DNA from: Bradyrhizobium diazoefficiens USDA 110
Lineage (GTDB): Bacteria; Pseudomonadota; Alphaproteobacteria; Rhizobiales; Xanthobacteraceae
Length of the DNA: 64,000 bases
NCBI RefSeq assembly: GCF_000011365.1
Contig: NC_004463.1
Span: forward strand, 3,148,001-3,212,000
Direction: 5' to 3'
The translations under genes were made by a program, and so were the position numbers. Of the stretch, positions 37,728-45,395 are shown in pieces; the stretch's first letter is position 1, and every line of letters begins with the position of its first letter. Below the pieces are notes generated by a model. It made no database searches and was not told the DNA's origin. It was given only the letters and a program-made list of their open reading frames with translations.

Positions 37728-37737
37728 GGAGATCACG

Positions 37738-38025
37738 ATGGCCACGTCGAACACGCCGCTGTGGGAAGTCTTCATCCGCAGCCGCAACGGGCTCGCGCAC
37801 AAGCATGTGGGATCGCTGCATGCCAGCGATGCCACCATGGCCCTCCAGGCAGCCCGCGACATCTACACCCGCCGCGGCGAGGGCCTGTCGATCTGGGTCG
37901 TGCCGTCCACCGCGATCACCGCGAGCGATCCGGCCGAGAAGGGCATGATGTTCGAGCCGGCGGAGTCAAAGATCTACCGGCATCCGACGTTTTATGAGGT
38001 GCCCGAAGAAGTGGGGCATATGTGA
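37738..38025 (+). CDS. paaB: Phenylacetyl-CoA epoxidase subunit B
   Basis: A 95-residue PaaB starting PLWEVFIRSRNGLAHKHVGSLHASDATMAL, the typical sequence of this small subunit, which bridges PaaAC dimers in the epoxidase. ATG 37738 follows a TAAGGAG ribosome site ten bases after paaA. The longer frame starting inside paaA is rejected. Its stop shares a base with the paaC start. Confidence 0.96.
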   Translation: MATSNTPLWEVFIRSRNGLAHKHVGSLHASDATMALQAARDIYTRRGEGLSIWVVPSTAITASDPAEKGMMFEPAESKIYRHPTFYEVPEEVGHM

Positions 38026-38801
38026 TGCCGGTCGCCAACACCCAGGTCTCCGAAACGCCGCTGGTGCTCTACGCCCTGCGCCGCGCCGACGATGCGCTGA
38101 TCCTCGGTCACCGGTTGTCGGAATGGTGCGGGCATGCGCCGATGCTGGAAGAGGACATGGCGCTCTCCAACATCGCGCTCGACCTCATCGGCCAGGCACG
38201 CGAGCTCTACACCTATGCCGCCAAGGCCGAAGGCAAGGAGAATGATGAGGACAAGCTCGCCTACCTGCGCGACGTCCGGCAGTACCGCAACCTGCTGCTG
38301 GTCGAGCAGCCCAACGGCGATTTTGCCCAGACCTTGGTGCGGCAGTTCTTCTATTCCGCCTTCGCCGACCTCTACTGGCGCGCCATGATGACCTCGCGCG
38401 ACACGACGCTCGCCGCCATTGCCGCCAAGTCCGAGAAGGAGAGCGCCTATCATCTGCGTCATGCCTCGGAATGGATCATCCGGCTCGGCGACGGCACAGA
38501 CGAGAGCCATCGACGAGCGCAAGCCGCGATTGATCACCTCTGGGCCTTCACCGGTGAGATGTTTGCCGTCGATGACGGCGAACGCGCCCTGATCCATGCG
38601 GGTATCGCCGTCGATCCGGGTATCTTGCGCGGTCGTTGGCTGAAGATGCTTTCCGATGTCGTCAGCGAGGCCACGCTCGAGCTGCCGCAGAATGACTGGA
38701 TGCAGCAGGGCGGCCGCGTGGGCCGGCACAGCGAGCATCTCGGCCATCTCCTGTCGGAGCTGCAATCGATGCAGCGCACCTTCCCGGGGCAGACATGGTG
38801 A
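38025..38801 (+). CDS. paaC: Phenylacetyl-CoA epoxidase subunit C (structural)
   Basis: A 258-residue PaaC, the inactive structural partner of PaaA with the same ferritin-like fold. Recognisable stretches are LILGHRLSEWCGHAPMLEEDMALSNIALDLIGQAREL and WIIRLGDGTDESHRR. ATG 38025 shares one base with the paaB stop (TGATG); a GTG at 38022 directly before it is also possible. It overlaps paaD by seven bases. Confidence 0.96.
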   Translation: MPVANTQVSETPLVLYALRRADDALILGHRLSEWCGHAPMLEEDMALSNIALDLIGQARELYTYAAKAEGKENDEDKLAYLRDVRQYRNLLLVEQPNGDFAQTLVRQFFYSAFADLYWRAMMTSRDTTLAAIAAKSEKESAYHLRHASEWIIRLGDGTDESHRRAQAAIDHLWAFTGEMFAVDDGERALIHAGIAVDPGILRGRWLKMLSDVVSEATLELPQNDWMQQGGRVGRHSEHLGHLLSELQSMQRTFPGQTW

Positions 38802-39298
38802 CCGTGTCCGAGAGCGGTGCCGATCTGCGCCGGCGCGCCTGGGATGCTGCGGCGAGCGTGGTCGATCCGGAAATCCCGGTGCTGACGATCGCCGATCTCG
38901 GCGTGCTCCGCGATGTCGTTCTCGACGGCGACCATGTCGAGGTCGCGATCACCCCGACCTATTCGGGCTGCCCGGCCATGAACATGATCGCGCTCGAAAT
39001 CGAGGTCGCGCTGGAGCGCGCCGGCTTCCATCGTCCGAAGGTCCGCACGGTGTTGTCGCCGGCCTGGACCACCGACTGGATGAGCGAGGAGGGGCGGCGG
39101 AAGCTGCGCGCCTACGGCATCGCGCCGCCACAGGCTTCAAACTCGCGCCGCGCGCTGTTCGGCGAGCAGTCTGTCGCGTGCCCGCAATGCGGTTCTGACA
39201 GGACCGAGCTGCTGTCCGAATTCGGCTCGACCTCCTGCAAGGCGCTGTGGCGCTGCAAGGCCTGCCGCGAACCCTTCGATTACTTCAAGTGTCATTGA
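38795..39298 (+). CDS. paaD: Phenylacetyl-CoA epoxidase subunit D (MIP18/SufT-like)
   Basis: A 167-residue PaaD, thought to help mature the metal centres of the epoxidase. It has the DUF59/MIP18 core (VVDPEIPVLTIADLGVLRDV, YSGCPAMNMIALEIE) and a C-terminal zinc-ribbon-like end (ACPQCGSDRTELLSEFGSTSCKALWRCKACREPF) with paired CxxC cysteines. It overlaps paaC by seven bases and ends two bases before paaE. Confidence 0.96.
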   Translation: MVTVSESGADLRRRAWDAAASVVDPEIPVLTIADLGVLRDVVLDGDHVEVAITPTYSGCPAMNMIALEIEVALERAGFHRPKVRTVLSPAWTTDWMSEEGRRKLRAYGIAPPQASNSRRALFGEQSVACPQCGSDRTELLSEFGSTSCKALWRCKACREPFDYFKCH

Positions 39299-39300
39299 TC

Positions 39301-40383
39301 ATGTCAGCAGCCGCACCGCGCTTCCATCGCCTGGCCGTCAACGATCTTCGCCGCGAGGCCTCGGACGCCATTTCGGTGACCTTCGCCATCCCCAGCGAAC
39401 TCGCCAGCGATTACGCTTTCACGCCCGGGCAGTACCTGACGCTCCGCACGATGCTGGACGGTGAAGAGGTGCGCCGCTCCTACTCCATCTGCTCCGGCCC
39501 CGACGACGGCGAGATCCGCATCGCGGTGAAGAAGGTCGATGGTGGTGCGTTTTCGAGCTGGGCCGCCGATGAACTCAAATGCGGCGACGAACTCGACGTG
39601 ATGACGCCGACGGGCCGCTTCGGCGCTGTCGCGCCGGCCGATACGGGGCGGATCCATGTCGGCTTTGCCGCCGGCTCCGGCATCACGCCGATCCTGTCGA
39701 TCGTCAAGGGCGTGCTCGCACGCGAACCGGATAGCCGCTTCTTCCTGTTCTACGGCAACCGCACGACCGACAACATCATGTTCCTCGAGGCGCTCGAGGA
39801 GCTCAAGGACCGCTTCATCGACCGCCTCTCGATCTTCCACGTCATCTCCGGCGAGGAGCAGGACATTCCGATCCTGCATGGCCGGCTCGACGGCGACAAG
39901 GTGAGGGTGCTGCTGCGCTCGCTGGTGCCGGCGGGAAGCGTCGATCACGTCTTCATCTGTGGTCCGTCTGGCATGAGCGAGGACATCGAGGCGACCTGCC
40001 GCGATCTCGGTATCGCGGAGGAGCGCATCCACGTCGAGCGCTTCGTCTCGGAATTCGGCGGCAAGCCGCGGCCGAAGAAGGCCGTTGCACCCGACGCGCC
40101 ACCGAAGGCGATCGCCTCGCTGATCATCGACGGCAAGCGCCGCGACGTGCCGGTCGCCGAGGACGAAGCGATCCTCGATGCCGCGCTGCGCGCCGGCGTC
40201 GACCTGCCCTTCGCCTGCAAGGGCGGCATGTGCTCCACTTGCCGCGCCAAGCTGGTCGAGGGCGAGGCGCCGATGGACATCAACTATTCGCTGGAGCCGT
40301 GGGAGCTGAAGGCCGGCTTCGTCCTGACCTGCCAGGCCAAGCCGTCGTCCGAGCGGGTCGTGGTCGACTATGACCATGTCTGA
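39301..40383 (+). CDS. paaE: Phenylacetyl-CoA epoxidase subunit E (reductase)
   Basis: A 360-residue PaaE, the NADPH-dependent reductase feeding electrons to PaaA. FAD-binding motif (RRSYSICSGP), nucleotide-binding region (GFAAGSGITPILSIVKG, VFICGPSGM), and a C-terminal plant-type 2Fe-2S ferredoxin domain (CKGGMCSTCRAKLVEG, with the last Cys in LTCQAKP). ATG 39301 is right after the paaD stop; the open frame before it lies inside paaD and is rejected. It is the last gene of the paaABCDE block. Confidence 0.96.
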   Translation: MSAAAPRFHRLAVNDLRREASDAISVTFAIPSELASDYAFTPGQYLTLRTMLDGEEVRRSYSICSGPDDGEIRIAVKKVDGGAFSSWAADELKCGDELDVMTPTGRFGAVAPADTGRIHVGFAAGSGITPILSIVKGVLAREPDSRFFLFYGNRTTDNIMFLEALEELKDRFIDRLSIFHVISGEEQDIPILHGRLDGDKVRVLLRSLVPAGSVDHVFICGPSGMSEDIEATCRDLGIAEERIHVERFVSEFGGKPRPKKAVAPDAPPKAIASLIIDGKRRDVPVAEDEAILDAALRAGVDLPFACKGGMCSTCRAKLVEGEAPMDINYSLEPWELKAGFVLTCQAKPSSERVVVDYDHV

Positions 40384-40410
40384 TCGGGCGGATCAGTCCC
40401 CAACAATGCA

Positions 40411-40454
40411 AATGCGTCGCATTATTTGACAGCTCGAACCAACCAGCAGAACAT
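40411..40454 (+). promoter_or_regulatory. Possible promoter and operator before paaI
   Basis: In the roughly 100 bases between paaE and paaI there is a 13-base palindrome AATGC-gtc-GCATT (40411-40423) followed at once by a consensus -35 (TTGACA, 40426-40431). The -10 is poor (GAACAT at 40449, 17-base spacer). It may give paaI-paaK separate expression. Confidence 0.35.
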
Positions 40455-40484
40455 CATGTGCAGGAAATTGGCCGGGAGAAGCGC

Positions 40485-40934
40485 GTGAACGTCAAAGCCG
40501 CCCTGTCGCCTGAGGATATTGCCCGCGCCTGCGCCGATGCGATGTGGGCGGAGGACGATGCCTCCAAAGGTCTCGGCATGGAGATCGTCGAAATCGGCCC
40601 GGGCTTCGCGACGCTGGCCATGACGGTGCGGCCGGACATGGTCAATGGCCAGCGCATCGCCCATGGCGGCTTCATCTTCACGCTCGCCGATTCCGCCTTT
40701 GCGTTTGCCTGCAACTCGCACAATGAGCGCGTGGTCGCGGCACAGGGCCAGATCACCTTCATCACGCCCGGCAGGCTCGGCGATCGTCTCGTCGCGAAGG
40801 CAAGAGAGGTCACCCGCAGCGGCCGCTCCGGCATCTACGACGTGCGCGTCACCGCCGGCGACATCGTCATTGCGGAATTCCGCGGGCATTCGCGCGTCAT
40901 TCCCGGCACGTGGTTGCCGGCACACGACCAATAA
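40485..40934 (+). CDS. paaI: PaaI hotdog-fold thioesterase
   Basis: A thioesterase of about 149 residues that removes CoA from stalled ring-hydroxylated or epoxidised intermediates, protecting the CoA pool. Hotdog motifs: RIAHGGFIFTLADSAFAFACNS (HGG and active-site Asp) and GQITFITPGRLGDRL. Length is close to E. coli PaaI (140). GTG 40485 has a GGGAG ribosome site; an in-frame GTG at 40458 would add nine residues, and the nearby ATG at 40456 is out of frame. It lies 32 bases before paaK. Confidence 0.93.
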   Translation: MNVKAALSPEDIARACADAMWAEDDASKGLGMEIVEIGPGFATLAMTVRPDMVNGQRIAHGGFIFTLADSAFAFACNSHNERVVAAQGQITFITPGRLGDRLVAKAREVTRSGRSGIYDVRVTAGDIVIAEFRGHSRVIPGTWLPAHDQ

Positions 40935-40966
40935 AGAAAAGAACAGATCAATGTGGGGAAACGAGG

Positions 40967-42298
40967 ATGGCTCTGACCAGGCTCAAGGAAGGTGGCACCA
41001 GCTATCGTGCCGAAATGGATGCGCATGAGCGCGCCTCACGTGACGAGATCATGGCGCTGCAGAAGCAGCGGCTGGGCTGGTCGCTGAAGCACGCCTACGA
41101 CAACGTCGCGCATTATCGCAAGGCCTTCGACAAGGCCGGCGTGCATCCGTCCGACTTTCGCGAGCTCTCCGATCTCGCGAAGTTTCCGTTCACGGTGAAA
41201 ACGGATTTGCGCGACAATTATCCTTTCAACATGTTCGCTGTGCCGCGCGAAAAACTGGTGCGCGTGCATGCCTCCTCCGGCACGACAGGTAAGCCGATCG
41301 TCGTGGGCTATACCCAACGCGATATCGACACCTGGTCGGAAGTCATGGCGCGCTCGATCCGCGCTGCCGGCGGCCGCACCGGCATGATCATCCACAACGC
41401 CTACGGATACGGCCTCTTCACCGGCGGGCTTGGCGTGCACTACGGCGCCGAAAAGCTCGGCTGCACGGTGGTGCCGATCTCGGGCGGCATGACCGAGCGG
41501 CAGGTGCAGCTCATCAACGATTTTCGCCCCGACATCATCACGGTGACGCCGAGCTACATGCTGGCGATTCTCGACGAGTTCAAGCGCCAGAAGCTGGATC
41601 CACGCCAGTGTTCGCTCAAGGTCGGCATCTTCGGCGCCGAGCCCTGGACCAATGCGATGCGCGGCGAGATCGAGGACGCCTTCGACATGGATGCGACCGA
41701 CATCTATGGCCTCTCCGAGGTGATCGGCCCCGGCGTCGCGCAGGAATGCATCGAGACCAAGGACGGCCTGCACATCTGGGAGGACCATTTCTATCCCGAA
41801 GTGATCGACCCCGAGACGGGCGCGGTGCTGCCAGATGGCGAGAAGGGCGAGCTGGTGTTCACCTCGCTCACCAAGGAAGGTTTTCCGGTGATCCGCTATC
41901 GCACCCGCGACCTGACGCGGCTGTTGCCGGGCACGGCGCGGCCGGGCATGCGGCGGATGGAGAAGGTAACGGGCCGCTCGGACGACATGATCATCCTGCG
42001 CGGCGTCAATCTGTTCCCGACCCAGATCGAGGAGGTGCTGCTGGCCACCGACTGGTGCGGCGGCCACTTCATCCTCGAATTGACCCGCGAAGGCCGCATG
42101 GACGAACTGACCATCATTGCCGAGGCGCGGCCCGAGAGCTGGGACGGCCGCGGCCTCGTCGACCATGCCGACCGGATCTCGACCCACATCAAGAACACGA
42201 TCGGCATCAGCTCCAACGTGCGGGTGGTCGCGCCCGCCACGCTGGAGCGCTCGCTCGGCAAGGCCAGGCGGCTCTACGACAAGCGCCCGAAGGATTGA
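40967..42298 (+). CDS. paaK: Phenylacetate-CoA ligase
   Basis: A 443-residue PaaK that activates phenylacetate to phenylacetyl-CoA with ATP, the first pathway step. The AMP-binding P-loop is HASSGTTGKP, followed by YGYGLFTGGLGVHYG and the acidic YGLSEVIGPGVAQEC motif; the C-terminal domain carries the RSDDMIILRGVNLFPTQIE hinge. ATG 40967 has a good ribosome site (CGAGG); the frame opens earlier inside paaI. The gene ends at a terminator, closing the paa block. Genes for the later steps (paaG, paaZ, paaH, paaJ) are not in the window. Confidence 0.96.
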   Translation: MALTRLKEGGTSYRAEMDAHERASRDEIMALQKQRLGWSLKHAYDNVAHYRKAFDKAGVHPSDFRELSDLAKFPFTVKTDLRDNYPFNMFAVPREKLVRVHASSGTTGKPIVVGYTQRDIDTWSEVMARSIRAAGGRTGMIIHNAYGYGLFTGGLGVHYGAEKLGCTVVPISGGMTERQVQLINDFRPDIITVTPSYMLAILDEFKRQKLDPRQCSLKVGIFGAEPWTNAMRGEIEDAFDMDATDIYGLSEVIGPGVAQECIETKDGLHIWEDHFYPEVIDPETGAVLPDGEKGELVFTSLTKEGFPVIRYRTRDLTRLLPGTARPGMRRMEKVTGRSDDMIILRGVNLFPTQIEEVLLATDWCGGHFILELTREGRMDELTIIAEARPESWDGRGLVDHADRISTHIKNTIGISSNVRVVAPATLERSLGKARRLYDKRPKD

Positions 42299-42321
42299 CT
42301 TGACCACCCGTAAGGGCGACA

Positions 42322-42346
42322 AGGCCCGCGAGAAATCGCGGGTCTT
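42322..42346 (+). terminator. Rho-independent terminator after paaK
   Basis: A hairpin (AGGCCCGCGA / TCGCGGGTCT, one G-T pair) with a GAAA tetraloop and a short T run, 24 bases after the paaK stop. The next start codon follows within a few bases, so the downstream gene either uses readthrough or a promoter inside paaK. Confidence 0.75.
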
Positions 42347-42349
42347 TCC

Positions 42350-43354
42350 ATGTCACCAGCCGATACCAAAGCCGTCGAAGCGCGCTGTGTACGCCTCAAT
42401 GCCAAGGCCGAGAACGCGGCCGCGCTTGCGCCGGTTGTCGAGCGTCAGACGCTCACGCGCGGTCCAAACGATCTCCTGATCGAGGTGAAGGCGGCTGCCG
42501 TCAATCCGTCCGACGTCAAGGCCGCGACCGGGCTGATGCCCTATGCCGTGTTTCCGCGCACGCCGGGCCGCGACTACGCCGGCGTGGTGATCGATGGACC
42601 GGCCGGCACGGTCGGCCGCGAGGTGTTCGGTTCCTCCGGCGATCTCGGTATCCGCCGCGACGGCACCCACGCAACCCATCTCGTCGTCGAGGCCGATGCT
42701 GTCGTGGAGAAACCCAGGACGGTGTCCTGGGAGGAGGCTGCCGGCATCGGCGTTCCCTTTGTCACCGCGATGGAGGGCTTTCGCCGCGCCGGCGTGCCGA
42801 AGGCCGGTGAGACCGTTCTGGTGTTCGGCGTCAATGGCAAGGTCGGCCAGGCCGCGGTGCAGATCGCGACATGGCAGGGCGCGCGCGTCATCGGCGTGGT
42901 GCGCAAGGCCGAGACCTATGAAGGCCATAGCAACGCGTCCATCGAGGTGATCGATGCCTCCGCGACCGATGTCGCCACGTGGGTGCGCGAGGTGACCGCC
43001 GGGAAGGGCGCCGACATCGTCTTCAACACGGTCGGCGATCCCTATTTCCAGGCCGCGCACAAGTCGCTTGCCTTGCGCGGCCGCCAGATCCTGATCGCCG
43101 CGATCGACCGCATCGTGCAGTTCAACATTCTCGAATTCTACAGAGGCCAGCACACTTACGTCGGAATCGACACGCTCGGCTTGTCCTCGACGGCGACTGG
43201 TGCGGTGCTGCGTGACCTCGGCCCCGGCTTTGCGAGCGGGCACCTCAAGCCGTTCCCGATCAAGGCGAATGCCATCTATCCGCTGGAGCGCGCCAAGGAA
43301 GCCTATGTCGCGGTCGCTGGCTCCTCGCGTGACCGCGTGATCCTGAAGCCGTGA
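42350..43354 (+). CDS. Zinc-independent quinone oxidoreductase/alcohol dehydrogenase of the MDR superfamily
   Basis: A 334-residue medium-chain dehydrogenase/reductase. N-terminal GroES-like fold (LIEVKAAAVNPSDVKAATG, PGRDYAGVVIDG) and a Rossmann domain with VLVFGVNGKVGQAAVQIATWQGARVIGV. The zinc ligands of alcohol dehydrogenases are absent, so it is most like NADPH:quinone oxidoreductases. The dinucleotide loop reads GVNGKVG in place of the common GAAGGVG. Substrate is unknown. ATG 42350 sits four bases after the paaK terminator; its stop touches the YeeE/YedE gene. Confidence 0.9.
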   Translation: MSPADTKAVEARCVRLNAKAENAAALAPVVERQTLTRGPNDLLIEVKAAAVNPSDVKAATGLMPYAVFPRTPGRDYAGVVIDGPAGTVGREVFGSSGDLGIRRDGTHATHLVVEADAVVEKPRTVSWEEAAGIGVPFVTAMEGFRRAGVPKAGETVLVFGVNGKVGQAAVQIATWQGARVIGVVRKAETYEGHSNASIEVIDASATDVATWVREVTAGKGADIVFNTVGDPYFQAAHKSLALRGRQILIAAIDRIVQFNILEFYRGQHTYVGIDTLGLSSTATGAVLRDLGPGFASGHLKPFPIKANAIYPLERAKEAYVAVAGSSRDRVILKP

Positions 43355-43356
43355 CG

Positions 43357-44412
43357 ATGGAATCCACGCAACTCGTCATCCTCGCCGGCCTCGTCATCGG
43401 CCTGATCTACGGCGCCGTGGGTCTGCTGAGCGGCTTCTGCCTGATGAGCAGCATGCGCGGCCTTCTGGCGGAAGGAGACGGCCGGCTGGTGCGGTCCTAT
43501 GCGCTGGCGATCGCTGTCGCGATCGCCGCAAGCCAGCTCCTGGTCGGCAGCGGTACCGTCGATCTCGGCAAGTCGATCTACCTGCAACAATCCTTCTCGG
43601 CGCCGGTGCTGTTCCTCGGCGGCCTGCTGTTCGGCTACGGCATGGTGCTGTCGAACGGCTGTGGCTCGCGCGCTCTGGTGCTGCTCGGCCGCGGCAATCT
43701 CCGTTCCTTCGTGGTCGTGATCGTGCTCGCCATCGCCGCGCAGATGACGCTCAAGGGCCTGGTTGCGCCGGCGCGCATTGCACTGGTTCAGGCCTCGCAA
43801 ACCTCCGTCGGCGCCAATTCGCTGCCGTCCGTGCTGGCGACGCTCGGCCTTGCTGAAGCTCTCTCGCGCGCGATTGCCGCTGCCGTGATCGTCGTGGCAT
43901 TGATCCTGTTTGCGTTCGCCCACCCGACATTCCGCCGTTCGCCTGGCCAGATCGCGGCGGGCGTCATCGTCGGCGTCCTCGTTGCCGGTGGTTGGTTCGT
44001 CACCGGCTATCTCGGCGCCGACGACTTCAATCCCGTCCCCGTGACCTCGCTCACCTTCGTCGCGCCGATCGCAGATGCCCTGCAATATGCCATGCTATCG
44101 ACCGGCCTGACGCTCAATTTCGGCGTCGCGACGGTTGCCGGCGTCTTCGCCGGCAGTCTGGTGACGGCACTCGCTACTGGCCGCTTCAAGCTCGAAGGCT
44201 ATTCATCGCCGCGCCATATGCTGCGCTCGGCGGGCGGCGCCGCGATGATGGGGATCGGCGGTGTGATGGCGTTCGGCTGCTCGATCGGACAGGGGCTTAC
44301 CGGCGTGTCGACGCTGGCGCTGGGCTCGTTGGTTGCGCTCGCCGGCATCCTGCTCGGCACGACAGCGGGCCTGCGCGGCGCGCTTCGCGTTCAACCTCTC
44401 GCGATGGCCTGA
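43357..44412 (+). CDS. YeeE/YedE family membrane transporter
   Basis: A 351-residue polytopic membrane protein with the two family signatures around conserved cysteines, LSNGCGSRALVLLGRG and FGCSIGQGLTGVSTLALGS. YeeE/YedE proteins import thiosulfate or other sulfur compounds in the cases studied. About ten helices are evident. ATG 43357 lies two bases after the preceding stop; GTG 43351 with a four-base overlap is an alternative. No TusA-like partner follows. Its 3' end overlaps the convergent EamA gene by 22 bases. Confidence 0.9.
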   Translation: MESTQLVILAGLVIGLIYGAVGLLSGFCLMSSMRGLLAEGDGRLVRSYALAIAVAIAASQLLVGSGTVDLGKSIYLQQSFSAPVLFLGGLLFGYGMVLSNGCGSRALVLLGRGNLRSFVVVIVLAIAAQMTLKGLVAPARIALVQASQTSVGANSLPSVLATLGLAEALSRAIAAAVIVVALILFAFAHPTFRRSPGQIAAGVIVGVLVAGGWFVTGYLGADDFNPVPVTSLTFVAPIADALQYAMLSTGLTLNFGVATVAGVFAGSLVTALATGRFKLEGYSSPRHMLRSAGGAAMMGIGGVMAFGCSIGQGLTGVSTLALGSLVALAGILLGTTAGLRGALRVQPLAMA

Positions 44413-45305
44413 CTGCGCAGCAGGCGATCCCCGAGCGTTGCCAGGCCGATGCCGGCGACGATCAGTCCGGCCGCGACAGCAAGGCTCAAGTCGATCGGCT
44501 CGCCCAGCAGGACCGCCGCACTGGCGATGCCGACGAGTGGCGTCGCCGTGGTGCCGAGCGACGTCGTCAGCGCCGAGATGCTCTTGTTGACCATCGACAT
44601 CGCCCAATAGGCAAGCGCCGTCCCGATCAGGCCGGAATAGAGGAACAGCAGCACGAGCCTCCACGACCAATTTACGTGCGGTATGCCGTCCACGATTGCC
44701 GCGGTGATCGACAGCACCACCGTTGCCACCAACACCTGCCAGATCAGGAGCTGAAGCGGGGAGGCGAGCCAGCGATGCGCGCGAATATAGATGATGTTTG
44801 CGGCCCACGCGATCGCTGCGAGGATGACCATGCCGGCGCCGAGCATGACGTTGCCATTGGTCCAATCGATCGATGTCGGGTTCAGGATCACGGCAAGGCC
44901 GATCAGTCCGAGCAGGGCGCCGGCGACCTTTGGCGCGGTCAGCGTGTCGTTCCCGATCAGGGGCGCGGCGATCGCGACCCAGAGCGGTGTGGTGTAGCCG
45001 AGCACGACGGCCTTGCCCGCGGGCAGGAAGCGCACACCGGCCGCAACCAGGACCGAGAACACCGTCATGTGCAAGAGGGCCACGCTGAGAACCACCGGAA
45101 TGTCGCGCCGCTCCGGGATCACGAGATTGTTGCTCAGTCCAAGGATCACGAACAAGGCAGCCAGGGCGATCCAGCTGCGGATCGCCGAAGTCCACAGTGG
45201 CGAAAGGAACTGGACGAGCTGCTTCGTCACCGACCAGTTCACACCCCAGGCCAGCACGACGATGAGAAACAGGCCGACGGCGGCGCGGGGTGAAAGGGAG
45301 TTCAT
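44391..45305 (-). CDS. EamA/DMT-family transporter
   Basis: A 304-residue drug/metabolite transporter with ten helices and the internal two-fold EamA repeat (first half LFLIVVLAWGVNWSVTKQ, second half MVILAAIAWAANIIYIRAH and LFLYSGLIGTALAYWAMSM). These usually export amino acids, metabolites or toxic analogues. It is divergent from a MocR regulator gene with about 84 bases between the starts, a pairing often seen for exporters controlled by MocR proteins. Its tail overlaps the YeeE/YedE gene. Confidence 0.9.
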   Translation of the reverse strand: MNSLSPRAAVGLFLIVVLAWGVNWSVTKQLVQFLSPLWTSAIRSWIALAALFVILGLSNNLVIPERRDIPVVLSVALLHMTVFSVLVAAGVRFLPAGKAVVLGYTTPLWVAIAAPLIGNDTLTAPKVAGALLGLIGLAVILNPTSIDWTNGNVMLGAGMVILAAIAWAANIIYIRAHRWLASPLQLLIWQVLVATVVLSITAAIVDGIPHVNWSWRLVLLFLYSGLIGTALAYWAMSMVNKSISALTTSLGTTATPLVGIASAAVLLGEPIDLSLAVAAGLIVAGIGLATLGDRLLRSQAIARG

Positions 45306-45316
45306 CTCGGAGGTCC

Positions 45317-45395
45317 TTGAAGCAGTCTGGCCTCGCGGATAGCATCCGGGCTGGCACCTGGAAAAGTGCCAGATCGAGCAGGAATAAGGTGCCAG
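45317..45395. promoter_or_regulatory. Divergent EamA/MocR promoter region with GTGCCAG repeats
   Basis: Three copies of a seven-base box are present: CTGGCAC (45351-45357), GTGCCAG (45366-45372) and GTGCCAG (45389-45395). The first two form an inverted repeat and the last two a direct repeat spaced 23 bases, about two helix turns, a layout known for MocR-type regulators. The third copy overlaps the GTG start of the regulator gene. A possible -35/-10 pair for the regulator is TTGAAG (45317) and TAGCAT (45340), 17 bases apart. Confidence 0.6.

Noticed and set aside
42350..43354. The MDR oxidoreductase as part of the phenylacetate pathway
   Set aside because: It follows paaK but after a terminator, and no paa step needs such an enzyme, so adjacency alone is not enough.
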